Of a stretch of 64,000 nt of DNA, positions 53,914 through 64,000 are shown one piece after another. Under the pieces are notes generated by a model. That model was not told where the DNA came from, did not search any database, and saw only the letters and a list, made by a program, of their open reading frames with translations. A program made the translations under genes and the position numbers. Numbering within the stretch: the stretch's first letter is position 1; every line of letters begins with the position of its first letter. The stretch covers positions 1 to 64,000 of the forward strand of contig CAWHNO010000006.1 of the NCBI GenBank assembly GCA_963830725.1, read 5' to 3'. Source of the DNA: DASSUW01 sp963830725 (GTDB lineage Bacteria > Actinomycetota > Thermoleophilia > Solirubrobacterales > Solirubrobacteraceae).

Positions 53914-54093
53914 GTCCGACCCACAGCGGGGTCAGACCCCCTTACGGCCCGAGACCCCAAGGGGGGTCAGACCCCCTTACGGCCCGAATTGGCTCTGCAG
54001 CGCCAGGAGGCGGTCAGACCGGACGGGTCAGACCCCGAGGGGGGTCAGACCCCCTTAGTTGCGTTGGACGCTAAGGGGGTCAGACCCCCTTAC
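53914..54093. repeat. Cluster of GGGGTCAGACCCCC palindromic repeats
   Basis: Four good copies of GGGGTCAGACCCCCTTA lie at 53929-53945, 53962-53980, 54039-54057 and 54072-54092, plus partial copies (GGGTCCGACCCA near 53914, others at 54010-54035). Two copies continue identically into ACGGCCCGA. The last copy, TAAGGGGGTCAGACCCCCTTA, contains the histidine kinase stop codon and encodes its last residues. They fill the 190 bases between the ligA start and the kinase 3' end. Confidence 0.85.
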
Positions 54094-55480
54094 GTACGGG
54101 GATCTCGGCGTGGAGGCGGGTTCCGTGGCCTGCCGGGCTGTCGAGGGCGAGCGTGCCGTCGAGCGCCGCCAGCCGGTCGGCCAGCCCGCGCAGGCCCGAG
54201 CCGCCGGAGGCGTCGGCGCCCCCGACGCCGTCGTCGGTCACCTCCACCGTCACGCTGCCGTTCAGGCGCCGGACCGCCACCGTCGCCTGGGTCGCCTTCG
54301 CGTACTTGGCGACGTTGGTCAGCGCCTCCGACACCACGAAGTACGCGGCGCTCTCGACCGGCTCGGGGAGCCGGTCCTCGCCCTCGACCTCCAGCATCAC
54401 CGGCAGCGGCGCGCGCGAGGTGAGCGCCTCGAGCGCCGGCTCGAGCCCGCGGTCGGTGAGCACGGCGGGGTGGATCCCGCGCGCCAGTTCGCGCAGCTCC
54501 TCGAGGCTCGTCTGGAGCTCCGCCTGCGCCTGGTCGAGCAGCTCTCCGAGGTCGGCGTCGCCGCTCGCGCGCTTGCGCGCCGCCCGCAGCAGCAGCGAGA
54601 GCGCGACCAGGCGCGACTGCGCGCCGTCGTGCAGGTCGCGCTCGAGCCGCCGCCGCTCGGCGTCGCCCGCCTCGACGATCCGCGCCCGCGACGCGCGCAG
54701 CTCCTCGACGAGGTGCGAGATGGTGCTCCGGAGCAGCCCGCCGAGGAACGCGAACGGCGTCAGCCAGGCCGAGATGAAGGCCGCCCACCAGGCGGCGTCG
54801 CCCGCGCCCGCCCTGGCGACGGTGACGAGCAGGAACGTCAGCAGCGCGGTCGCGTACACGGGCGTCCGCTGCAGGCGCAGGAACGGATCCGCCTCCCGCC
54901 AGCGCTGTGCCGCCCGCACGAGCACGACGACGAACAGCGAGCCGTAGAGCACGGGCCCGAGCATCAGCAGAACCGAGGCCAGGTCCTCGTCCTGGCGGAT
55001 CAGCAGCACATTGGTCGGGCATTCCGGGCAGTCGAGGTCCTGCGGCCCTGCGAAGAGCAGCCCCGGGATGAACGCCAGCGGGAAGATCACGTAGCCGGCG
55101 ATCACGATCGCCCGGTCGAGCCGCGTGTCGATGTTCCCGCTCGGGAACGTCATCCCGAGGTGCAGGAAGAACGAGCCCCACAGCCCGCCGAGGGTCAGGC
55201 CGATCGTGTACGCGAGCGCTCCGTTGGCGGACTCGAGCGTCGACAGCAACCAGGCGAAGCCGAGCGCCACGAGCAGCATCCCTGTGCGGTTGTCCGGCTC
55301 GCGCCGCCAGGCCCACAGCCCGGTGGCGATGAAGCCCCAGCCCACGGCCGGGCCGAAGATGGCGAAGGCGGCCTTCGCCTCCTGGTGGTCGCTCGCGAGC
55401 ACGACGAGGCAGACCGCGATACCGGCCAGCACGGCCGCAACGGCGATCGCGCGCAGCAGTCCGGCGCTGGGCTTCGTCAC
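54080..55480 (-). CDS. Membrane sensor histidine kinase (NarL/DesK-type, HisKA_3)
   Basis: GTG at 55480; 466 residues. The N-terminal half has seven or eight hydrophobic segments (LLRAIAVAAVLAGIAVCLVV LA through LTPFAFLGGLL). The dimerisation motif is AERRRLERDLHDGAQSRLVA (phospho-His), then the ATPase domain with EALTNVAKYAKATQATVAV (N box), VTDDGVGGAD and GSGLRGLADRLAALDG. Orphan: no response regulator adjacent. The last residues VRKGV come from a palindromic repeat. Ligand unknown. Confidence 0.9.
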   Translation of the reverse strand: MTKPSAGLLRAIAVAAVLAGIAVCLVVLASDHQEAKAAFAIFGPAVGWGFIATGLWAWRREPDNRTGMLLVALGFAWLLSTLESANGALAYTIGLTLGGLWGSFFLHLGMTFPSGNIDTRLDRAIVIAGYVIFPLAFIPGLLFAGPQDLDCPECPTNVLLIRQDEDLASVLLMLGPVLYGSLFVVVLVRAAQRWREADPFLRLQRTPVYATALLTFLLVTVARAGAGDAAWWAAFISAWLTPFAFLGGLLRSTISHLVEELRASRARIVEAGDAERRRLERDLHDGAQSRLVALSLLLRAARKRASGDADLGELLDQAQAELQTSLEELRELARGIHPAVLTDRGLEPALEALTSRAPLPVMLEVEGEDRLPEPVESAAYFVVSEALTNVAKYAKATQATVAVRRLNGSVTVEVTDDGVGGADASGGSGLRGLADRLAALDGTLALDSPAGHGTRLHAEIPVRKGV

Positions 55481-55508
55481 GCGGGGCAGTATCGCGGGCC
55501 GCCGGCGG

Positions 55509-55648
55509 GACGATCGGTCGGGAGCGAGCCGGCGTCGCGACGATCGGTCGGGCGCGGAAACGCCGGCGAGACGATCGGTCAGGAGCGAGCCGGCAACGCG
55601 ACGATCGGTCGGGCGCGGAAACGCCGGCGGGACTTTCGGTCAGGAGCG
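55509..55648. repeat. 61-bp tandem repeat, two copies plus a partial third
   Basis: Units at 55509-55569 and 55570-55630 differ by few bases; a partial third runs to about 55648. Each 61-bp unit contains two half-units starting GACGATCGGTC (30 and 31 bases), so the short motif recurs five times. The third unit carries the stop codon of the downstream-facing conserved gene. It lies between the 5' end of the kinase gene and the 3' end of that gene. Confidence 0.85.
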
Positions 55649-56251
55649 CCCCGTCGCCGACGAGTGCAGCAGCGGCACCACGCCCTCCCAGCCGGCGCGC
55701 AGGACTTCGACCAGCGACGGCGGGGTGATCAGCGTCGCCGCTCCGGCGGGCCGCGGCACGCGCTCGGCGTAGCCGCCAGGTGTCCAGCGCAGCAGCTCGG
55801 CCCCGAGCACCAGCCACGGCTCACCCTCGTGCAGCACGAAGGCGGCGTCGGGCAGGTCGGCGAAGCGAGCGTGGTGGTGGCGCTGGGCACGGCCCGCGAG
55901 CCGCTCGCCGTGCAGCTTCAGGTCGATCGCGTCGGCTCCGCCGGCCCCCGGCCACAGCGCGTTGAAGCGCTCGTAGTCCTCGCGCCGGCACAGCGCGCAC
56001 GGGCGGTGGCCGGCGGCGAACGCCGTCGCCTCGTCGAGGAAGAACAGCTCGGTGTACCTCCCCGGCTGCATCAGCGGCGACCGCCGCCAGCCGCGGAACT
56101 CGAGCCGGCAGGCGATCCACCGCCGCACCGCGTAGCGACGGCGGATGCGCCCGTGCTCGTCGTGCAGGCAGCCGCGGTTGCCGTGCACCAGCCCGCGCTC
56201 GGGCGTGGCGATGAGCTCGCCCAGCGGCGTGACGCGGTTCTGGCGCGGCAT
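55640..56251 (-). CDS. Conserved protein of unknown function with Cys-rich motif
   Basis: 203 residues, ATG at 56251: MPRQNRVTPLGELIATPERG. A conserved-looking order GNRGCLHDEHGRIRR, RRWIACRLEFRGW, GRYTELFFLDEATAFAAGHR PCALCRREDY. The last block resembles the Ada-type R-P-C-x2-C zinc site but the rest does not. The C-terminal half (VLHEGEPWLVLGAELLRW, GAATLITPPSLVEVLRAGW) is of unknown fold. I recall similar 200-residue proteins in many actinobacteria without assigned function. The stop lies in a tandem repeat. Confidence 0.7.
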   Translation of the reverse strand: MPRQNRVTPLGELIATPERGLVHGNRGCLHDEHGRIRRRYAVRRWIACRLEFRGWRRSPLMQPGRYTELFFLDEATAFAAGHRPCALCRREDYERFNALWPGAGGADAIDLKLHGERLAGRAQRHHHARFADLPDAAFVLHEGEPWLVLGAELLRWTPGGYAERVPRPAGAATLITPPSLVEVLRAGWEGVVPLLHSSATGRS

Positions 56252-56294
56252 CAGGGTCTGTCGATGAATATCGGCCCCGTTCTTGGACAGCCCC

Positions 56295-56660
56295 TCAGCG
56301 GGGCACGGTCGCCCCGAGCCACAGCAACCGCCCCGAGCGTCGCAGCATCGTCACGATCGGCTCCGCCGGGTTCGTCGGATGGCGCGTGGTCAGGCACTGG
56401 CGGCGAGTCGGAGCGCGGCCGCAGCACGGCGGCGAGCCGGCCCTCGGATACGAGACGTTGTGGGCGGCATCTGGAGCGAGCACGTCCAGGGCGCGAGCGT
56501 GGACGAGCACGCGCAGTGGGGTCGCGCGGCGCGAGCGCGAGCTCGGACACGCGCTGGAGGTCTTCGGCGTGGCACTGCGCGATGGGACGACGATCAACGA
56601 CCTCGCGGGCGGCGTCGCGAGTCTGATCGAGGGCGTGTGGCTCAACCGAGGCAGGCGTCC
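56295..56660. pseudogene. TetR-family regulator remnant with internal inversion
   Basis: On the minus strand, positions about 56403 to 56295 encode QCLTTRHPTNPAEPIVTMLR RSGRLLWLGATVPR, a typical TetR C-terminus. The residues that should precede it (LEVFGVALRDGTTINDLAGG then VASLIEGVWLN) are on the plus strand at about 56550-56650. Inverting roughly 56403-56650 would rejoin TGGCTCAACC with AGTGCCTGACC to read W-L-N-Q-C-L-T, with a 2-base overlap at the junction. No HTH was found upstream. It probably regulated the divergent FAD oxidoreductase. Confidence 0.6.
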
Positions 56661-56874
56661 AGCCAGTATCGGCGGTCGGGAACTCGTCGGGCGTGCACGC
56701 CACGGTCGAGGCGCGGCGGCTCGCCGGGCACGCGGCGCAGGGCAACTCCGGGATCGTGCTCACGTGGGCACGGTAGTACGGGTAGCCGTACCCGGCTACT
56801 GAGGCGGGCCTTCCGGCCGATCCTTCGGTCTGCCCCGCTGTTGCCCGGCGTGCGCGGGTGGAAGCCTCAGTCGC

Positions 56875-58233
56875 ATGACCTTTGTGAGCGTGGACGCGAA
56901 TGCGGTCCGGGATGCGATCGGCGGGCGGGTGTACGTAGCGGGGGAGGGCGGGTACGAGGCGGCGCGCCTGCCATGGCAGCGCCGCCTCGACCCCCGCCCT
57001 GCGCTGATCGTCGAGGCGGCCACGGCGTCCGACGTGCAGACCGCGGTGCGCTTCGCGCGCGAGCACGGCCTGCCGCTCGCGATCCAGTCGACCGGCCACG
57101 GCGCGGTGCAGATCCCCGACGGCGGGCTGCTGCTCAAGACGAACTCGATGAGCGCGGTCGAGATCGACGCCGGGCGCCGCGTCGCCCGGGTCGGCGGGGG
57201 CGCGCTGTGGAGCGACGTCATCGCCGGAGCCGCCCCGCACGGCCTCGCCCCGCTGTCGGGCACGTCGCCGACCGTCGGCGTCACCGGCTACACGCTCGGC
57301 GGCGGTGTCGGCTGGCTGTCGCGCCTGCACGGCTTCGCCGCCGACAGCGTCCTGCGCGCCGAGCTCGTGACCGCCGAGGGCGAGCTGATCAGCGTCTCGC
57401 CCGCGGAGCACCCCGACCTCTTCTGGGCCCTGCGCGGCGGCGGCGGCAACTTCGGCGTCGTGACCGCGCTCGAGTTCCGCCTCTTCCCGGTCGCCGGCGT
57501 CTACGCCGGGGTGGCGATGTTCGACGCCGACCGCGCCGCGGACGTCATGTCCGTCTACCGCGAGTGGGCGCTCGACGAGCCCGACGAGTCGAACACCGCG
57601 GTGATGGTGGCCCAGCTCCCGCCGGCGCCGCACCTCCCCGAGCCCGTGCGAGGCAAGCGCGTGTCGATGCTGCGGGCGTTCTACGTCGGCACCGCCGACG
57701 AGGCCGAGCGCCTGCTCGCGCCCCTGTACGAGGCCGCCGGCCCGCCGCTGCTCGACGGCATGCGCGCCACGAGCTTCGCCGACGCCGCCGCGATGCTGCC
57801 CCCGCCGCCGCCGACGATCGCCGAGATGCACATCGAGCTCCTCCGCGAGGTGCCCGACGCGGCGATCGACGCGGTCGTCGAGGCCGGCGACTCGGTGTCC
57901 GGCATCGAGCTGCGCCATTGGGGCGGCGAGATGGCGCGCCCGGGCGAGGACGCCGGCCCGATCGGCCATCGCGACCTCCCGTTCTCGATCGTGGTCGGCG
58001 CCCAGGCCGAGGAGCCCAAAGAGGCCGAACGGCTGATGGCCGGAGTGCGCGCCGTCGTGGCCAAGCTCGCGCCGCATGCCACCGGCCACACGTTCCTGAA
58101 CTTCCTCGGCGACCCCGCGAGGACGGCGAGCGCCTACACGCGCGACGACTACCTCCGCCTGCGCGCGGTCAAGGCCGTCCACGACCCCGACAACGTGTTC
58201 GCGGCCAACCACAACATCCCGCCGACCGACTAG
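56875..58233 (+). CDS. FAD-binding oxidoreductase (VAO/berberine-bridge type)
   Basis: 452 residues, intact. The FAD domain has LIVEAATASDVQTAVRFARE, LAIQSTGHGAVQ (the His that usually binds flavin covalently), APLSGTSPTVGVTGYTLGGG VGWLSR and WALRGGGGNFGVVTALEFRL. The C-terminal BBE-like end is HTFLNFLGDP...VHDPDNVFAANHNIPPTD. Usual second-attachment Cys is absent (APLSG rather than a G-x-C block), so flavin is probably mono-covalent. Oxidises alcohols or sugars; substrate unknown. Confidence 0.9.
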   Translation: MTFVSVDANAVRDAIGGRVYVAGEGGYEAARLPWQRRLDPRPALIVEAATASDVQTAVRFAREHGLPLAIQSTGHGAVQIPDGGLLLKTNSMSAVEIDAGRRVARVGGGALWSDVIAGAAPHGLAPLSGTSPTVGVTGYTLGGGVGWLSRLHGFAADSVLRAELVTAEGELISVSPAEHPDLFWALRGGGGNFGVVTALEFRLFPVAGVYAGVAMFDADRAADVMSVYREWALDEPDESNTAVMVAQLPPAPHLPEPVRGKRVSMLRAFYVGTADEAERLLAPLYEAAGPPLLDGMRATSFADAAAMLPPPPPTIAEMHIELLREVPDAAIDAVVEAGDSVSGIELRHWGGEMARPGEDAGPIGHRDLPFSIVVGAQAEEPKEAERLMAGVRAVVAKLAPHATGHTFLNFLGDPARTASAYTRDDYLRLRAVKAVHDPDNVFAANHNIPPTD

Positions 58234-58236
58234 GGA

Positions 58237-58325
58237 AGCCGCGTACGCGACCAAGCAGCGCTGCAGCTTCTACTCCAAGTGGAACAAGGTGGCACTACTC
58301 GGCGACGCTCCAGCGCGCCTTCTAA
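58237..58325 (+). pseudogene. Possible 3' gene fragment
   Basis: Between the oxidoreductase stop and the maltokinase stop the plus strand reads AYATKQRCSFYSKWNK then, one frame over, WHYSATLQRAF and a TAA at 58323-58325. The composition is protein-like and the two parts join with a single base change at a GG. No start codon. It may be the tail of a deleted secreted protein. Weak evidence. Confidence 0.3.
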
Positions 58326-59690
58326 TCCTCGTCGAGCAGGCGCAGGACGCCGGCGACGGGGATCGCGACCCAGTCGGGGCGGTTGTTGAGCTCGTAGCGC
58401 AGCTCGTAGACCGCCTTCTCGAGCTCGAACACCGCCAGCAGCTGCCGCGTGGGCGCCTCGCCCGGCGGCAGCAGCGACGGCTCGACGCGCTCGAAGTAGC
58501 CCTCCAGGAACGCGTCGCGCGCCCGGTCCTCCCAGCCCTCGGGCGCCTCGACGCCGCGCAGCAGACGCGAGCCCGCCGTGACGTAGGAGAACGAGCGCAG
58601 CATCCCGGCCACGTCGCGCAGCGGCGAGCGCTTGAGGCGGCGCTCGGGCAGCGGCCGGGCGGGCTCGCCCTCGAAGTCGAGGATCACCCAGCCGCGGTCG
58701 GCGAGCATGGTCTGGCCGAGGTGGTAGTCGCCGTGCGTGCGGATCACGCGGCCGCCGGCGCTGATGTGCGACAGCGCCTGGAGCTTCTCGCGCACGTCCT
58801 GGCCGCGGCCGGCGATCGGCGCCACGGCCTCGGTCTCCGGCAGGTCGAGGAAGATCCGCTCGATCTGCTCGTCGACGTCGGCGGTCAGCAGCGAGAGCGC
58901 CTCCTGGCTCGGCTGGTCGGGCGCGAACTCGGGCGTGCTGTTGTCCGAGCCGAGCACCGTGTGCAGCTCGCCGGTCACCCGGCCGAGCGCGCGCAGGCGG
59001 TCGAGGAACCCGTCGGGATCGGAGCCGATCCGCTCGAGCGCCAGCTCCCACCCGCCGCGGGCGCCCGCGAGGTACTCCTGCAGGATCCCGAGCGTGGCGT
59101 CGATGAAGCGGCCCTCGTACTCGTACCAGCCGGCCAGCGGCGCGATGTGCGGGAACCCCCGCTCGGACAGGAAGCGCAGCAGCTCCAGCTCGGGGTTCAC
59201 GCCCGGCTCGACGCGCCGGAAGGCCTTCAGGATCAGCGCCTCGCCGAACACGATCGAGGAGTTCGACTGCTCGACGCCGACGGGCCGGACATCGACCGTG
59301 CCGCCGAGACCGGCGCCCGCCGACTCCGCCCAGCGGAAGCGCAGCGTGCCCTCCTCCTCGGTCACCTCGGAGCCGCTGCGCATGCGGTGCAGGAGCTCGC
59401 GCCCGCACGCCGGGTCGGCGAGTGCGTCGTAGATCGTGACCTCGTCGGTGGCGACGATCACGCGCTCGTCCCAGGTCTCGGAGGCCGGGCGCTGGCCGAG
59501 CGGCACCTGGTAGGTCTCGTGCGTGCCCTCGCCGAAGCGCGCCTCGATCAGGGCGAGCGCGAGCAGCGGCGACTCCTCGCGCAGGGGGACGCACTCGGCG
59601 ATCTCGATGTGCGCGACCTCGCGCGCCTTGGACCCGAACCAGCGCTGACCGACGATCCAGTCGCGGAAGGAGTCGTCGAGGAGCGACGAG

Positions 59691-59701
<11 letters not shown>
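58322..59701 (-). CDS. mak: Maltokinase (Mak/Pep2)
   Basis: 459 residues, intact. N-terminal cap IVGQRWFGSKAREVAHIEIA typical of maltokinases; kinase-like core with EQSNSSIVFGEALILKAFRR (Lys), VIRTHGDYHLGQTMLADRGW (catalytic loop) and VILDFEGEPARPLPERR (metal Asp). Uses ATP to make maltose-1-phosphate from maltose supplied by TreS. Start overlaps treS 3' end by 11 bases, matching the common TreS-Mak coupling. Third gene of glgE-treS-mak. Confidence 0.95.
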
Positions 59702-61362
<1,661 letters not shown>

Positions 61363-61366
<4 letters not shown>

Positions 61367-63303
61367 GACTCGACGCGCAGGATGTGCGCCTGCGTGCTGC
61401 CCGGGTCGAGCCTGACGTAGTTGGTCCCGATCCGCCAGTCCCAGTGGTCGCCGGTCAGCAGGTCATGGACCGGGAACACCGGCGGGAGCCCGAGCTGGGC
61501 GGGGACGAGGACGGCGCCCTCCTGCGCGTTGTGCGCATCGAGGTTGACCACGGTGATGAGGCAGTTGCCCGGCAACTGCTTCGCGTACGCCATCAACGCG
61601 TCGTTGTGGGTCTCGAGCCAGAAGACGTTCGAGAGCACCTGGAGCGCAGGGTTCTCCTGCCGGATCTCGTTGATGTGGCGGATCATCGGCAGCAGCGGCC
61701 CGTCGAGCGCGCGCTCGCGGATCTCGTACTTCTCGGAGTTCATGTACTCCTCGCTGCCCTCGCGCACCGGCACGTTCTCGAAGTGCTCGTAGCCGGAATA
61801 GATGCCGTAGCTCGGGCTCAGCGTCGCGGCCAGGACGAGCCGGGTGACGAACGCGGGCGGCCCGCCGTGCTGGAGGTAGGCGTGCAGGATGTCCGGCGTG
61901 ACGGGGAAGAAGTTGGGCCGGAAGTACTCGGCCTCCTCGGTCCAGGCGAGCTCGTTGACGTACTCGGTCAGCTCCCAGCGCGAGTTCTTCCACGCGAAGT
62001 AGGTGTAGGACTGCGTGAAGCCGAGCTTGGCGAGCTCGCGCATCACGGCGCGCCGCGTGAAGGCCTCGGCGAGGAAGATCACGTCGCGGTCGACGGCGTG
62101 GACCTCCTTGATCAGCCACTCCCAGAAGGGGAACGGCTTCGTGTGGGGGTTGTCGACGCGGTACACCTTGATGCCGGCGTCGACCCAGAAGAGGACGATC
62201 CGCCGCCACTCCTCCCACAGCTCCTTCCAGGCCGGCGTGTCCCAGTTGAAGTTGTAGATGTCCTGGTACTTCTTGGGCGGGTTCTCGGCGTACTTGATCG
62301 TGCCGTCGGGGCGTTGCTGGAACCACTCGGGGTGTTCGGTCAGCCACGGGTGGTCGGCGGAGGCGTTGAGCGCGAGGTCCAGCGCAACGTCCATGCCGTG
62401 ATCGCGCGCGGTGGCGCACAGCGAGCGCACGTCGTCGATCGTCCCAAGCTCCGGGTGGACGGCGTCGTGCCCGCCCTCGGCGGCGCCGATCGCGTACGGG
62501 ACGCCGGGGTCGTCGGGGCCGGCGACCAGCGTGTTGTTGCGGCCTTTGCGGTTCTTGCGCCCGATCGGGTGGATCGGCGGGAAGTAGAGGACGTCGAAGC
62601 CGTGCTCGGCGATCTCCGGGATCCGCTCCTCGACCGCGTTCAGACCGCCCCACGAGCGCGGGAACAGCTCGTACCAGGTGCTGAAGCGCGCCCGCACGCG
62701 GTCGACGCTGAGCGGCAGCGGCTTGGCCAGCGACTCGGCGCCGTGGCGCTCGCCGGTGCGCTCGACGGCGGCGGCGACCTCGGGGCTCAGCGCCGCCTCG
62801 TGGTGCGCCGCCTCGGGCAGCTCGGCGTTCTTCAGCGTGGCGATCGCGGCGTCCAGCGTCTCGCGGTCGGTCGCGTCCTTCGTCGTGGCGGCGGTCTGCT
62901 CGAGCAGCACGACGCCTTCTGAGATCTCGCCTGTCAGGTCGTGCTGGCCGGCGTCGATCTTGCGCTGCATCTCGTGCCGCCAGGTGGCGAAGAGGTCGTT
63001 CCAGGCCTCGATCGAGAACTGCCAGCTGCCCGGCGTGGTGACGGTGAACTCGCCCTCCCAGCGCACGCCGTTGATGTGCGCGTCGACCGCGTGCATCGGC
63101 GCCTCGAGCCAGCGGTGGCCGCCGGGCGCCTTGTAGCGGACGACGGCGCGCATGATCTCGTGGCCGTCACGGAAGATGTCCGCGGAGACCTTCACGGTGT
63201 CGCCGACGCAACGCTTGGGCGAGTAGCGTCCGCCGTCGAGCGACGGCGCAGGGCGGTTGATCTTCGTGCGGGATGGAGCTTCGTTGCGTTTCGGCGCGGG
63301 CAT
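61363..63303 (-). CDS. glgE: Alpha-1,4-glucan:maltose-1-phosphate maltosyltransferase
   Basis: 646 residues from ATG 63303, intact. Domains N/S then GH13_3 core: STWYELFPRSWGG, DVLYFPPIHPIGRKNRKGRN N, KVYRVDNPHTKPFPFWEWLI (nucleophile Asp), DVIFLAEAFTRRAVMRELAK (Glu), YSGYEHFENVPVREGSEEY. Transfers maltose from maltose-1-phosphate onto alpha-glucan ends. A validated essential enzyme in M. tuberculosis when Mak/TreS flux is active. First gene of glgE-treS-mak; 45 bases from divergent malQ. Confidence 0.96.
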
Positions 63304-63348
63304 CTCAGCCGGGGAGTATCCACACCTCGCTTCGTGTAACCACTTCTC

Positions 63349-64000
63349 ATGGCCCTCCCCCGTTCCAGCGGCGTGCAGCTGCACCCGACCTCGCTCCCCG
63401 GCGGGCGGCTCGGGCGCGAGGCCTTCGCCTTCGTCGACTGGCTGGCGGACGCGGGGCAGTCGTGGTGGCAGATGCTGCCGCTCGGGCCGCCGGACCGGCA
63501 CGGCTCGCCGTACAAGTCGGCGTCGGCGTTCGCGGCCTGGCCGGGGCTGCTGGCTGCGCCGCGGGCGCGGGTGACGCGGTCGGAGGAGCTCGACTTCCGC
63601 TCGCGCAACGCGTACTGGATCGACGACTGGGCGCGGCGCGGCGAGGTCGCCGACCAGGTCCGCTTCGATCGCGAGTGGGCGGCGCTGCGGACGTATGCGG
63701 TTGAGCGCGGGGTGCGGCTGATCGGCGACGTGCCGATCTACGTCGCGCCCGGGTCGGTCGACCACCGCGCGCATCCGGAGCTGTTCCGCGACGACGCGGT
63801 GGCGGGCACGCCGCCGGACGCCTACACCGACAAGGGCCAGCTCTGGGGCAACCCGCTCTACGACTGGCCGGCGCTGCGGCGGCGGCGGGTATCGCTGGTG
63901 GACGGAGCGCTTCCGTCGCACGTTCGAGCTCTACGACCTCGCGCGGATCGACCACTTCCGCGGCTTCGTCGCCTACTGGGCCGTACCGCGGGGCGCCCGT
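63349..64000 (+). CDS. malQ: 4-alpha-glucanotransferase (amylomaltase), partial, one frameshift
   Basis: ATG at 63349: MALPRSSGVQLHPTSLPGGR LGREAFAFVDWLADAGQSWW QMLPLGPP is the classic MalQ start. VERGVRLIGDVPIYVAPGSV DH and KGQLWGNPLYDWPAL follow, and after a shift near 63,885 ELYDLARIDHFRGFVAYWAV contains the nucleophile Asp region. It runs off the window end. It rearranges maltodextrins and connects the maltose and glucan pools. The N-terminus is the short MalQ type without the extra beta domain. Confidence 0.93.
   Translation, partial: MALPRSSGVQLHPTSLPGGRLGREAFAFVDWLADAGQSWWQMLPLGPPDRHGSPYKSASAFAAWPGLLAAPRARVTRSEELDFRSRNAYWIDDWARRGEVADQVRFDREWAALRTYAVERGVRLIGDVPIYVAPGSVDHRAHPELFRDDAVAGTPPDAYTDKGQLWGNPLYDWPALRRRRVSLVDGALPSHVRALRPRADRPLPRLRRLLGRTAGRP

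Noticed and set aside
53914..54093. CRISPR array
   Set aside because: Repeats are short palindromes with irregular spacing, no unique spacers of constant length, and no cas genes in the window.
55133..55149. Further copy of the CGTTCCCGCGGGAACG palindrome in the kinase gene
   Set aside because: The sequence GTTCCCGCTCGGGAAC has a two-base insertion at its centre and encodes a normal stretch of the protein, so chance is likely.

Overview
The window is high-GC actinobacterial DNA. Gene content and protein style suggest a soil member of the Thermoleophilia/Solirubrobacterales; this is inference, since no 16S gene is present. Genes are close-packed on both strands, with many ATGA/GTGA stop-start overlaps and GTG starts.

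A warning governs the whole reading. About the first 11 kb is full of apparent single-base frameshifts, even in genes that should be essential. The primary sigma factor needs about six corrections, and tRNA-Tyr has lost C residues from a C-run needed for its acceptor stem. Frameshifts continue at low density to the end (SIS, LuxR, GT4, GlgX, GH127, permeases, TreS, MalQ). Where the lost base can be guessed it lies in a G or C run, so most look like consensus errors rather than real decay. Coordinates for those genes are spans of the reconstructed gene.

Layout. 0-2.4 kb: secreted beta-propeller-like protein, CapA-type phosphatase, DUF1918. 2.8-5.3 kb: tRNA-Tyr, primary sigma factor, GTP cyclohydrolase FolE2. 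5.3-9.2 kb: exported DUF1800-DUF1501-cupredoxin operon. 9.3-11.6 kb: Rieske oxygenase, TetR and a severed PotA-like ATPase. 11.5-18 kb: pgsA, EamA exporter, penicillin-acylase/AHL-acylase-type enzyme, aspartate-less response regulator, clpP, FAH-family enzyme, GAF-GAF-degenerate GGDEF. 19-21.2 kb: nagA plus SIS isomerase (amino-sugar catabolism). 21.3-28.6 kb: VOC, a large LuxR-type ATPase regulator, small secreted protein, DsbA/FrnE, YrdC-like and beta-helix proteins.

28.5-39.1 kb and 58.3-64 kb hold an almost complete alpha-glucan/trehalose network: GT4 synthase, TreY, GlgX, TreZ, GlgB, then maltokinase, TreS, GlgE and MalQ. TreS-Mak-GlgE-GlgB convert trehalose to branched alpha-glucan, and TreY-TreZ (with GlgX) convert glucan back to trehalose. 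39.9-50 kb is an L-arabinose regulon: ABC importer without ATPase and GH127 arabinofuranosidase on one strand; LacI regulator and araB-araD-araA on the other. Three near-identical palindromic operators lie between. 50-58 kb: drug-type ABC exporter, ligA, histidine kinase, a conserved unknown, a rearranged TetR remnant and an FAD oxidoreductase.

The most novel signal is non-coding. Several unrelated palindromic repeat families sit at the 3' ends of genes and often supply the last codons or the stop codon: a motif-plus-hairpin family at 12.2, 21.2 and 26.5 kb, a 171-bp inverted repeat at 50 kb, GGGGTCAGACCCC repeats at 54 kb, and a 61-bp tandem repeat at 55.5 kb. Another palindrome (CGTTCCCGCGGGAACG) is embedded in frame in coding sequence.
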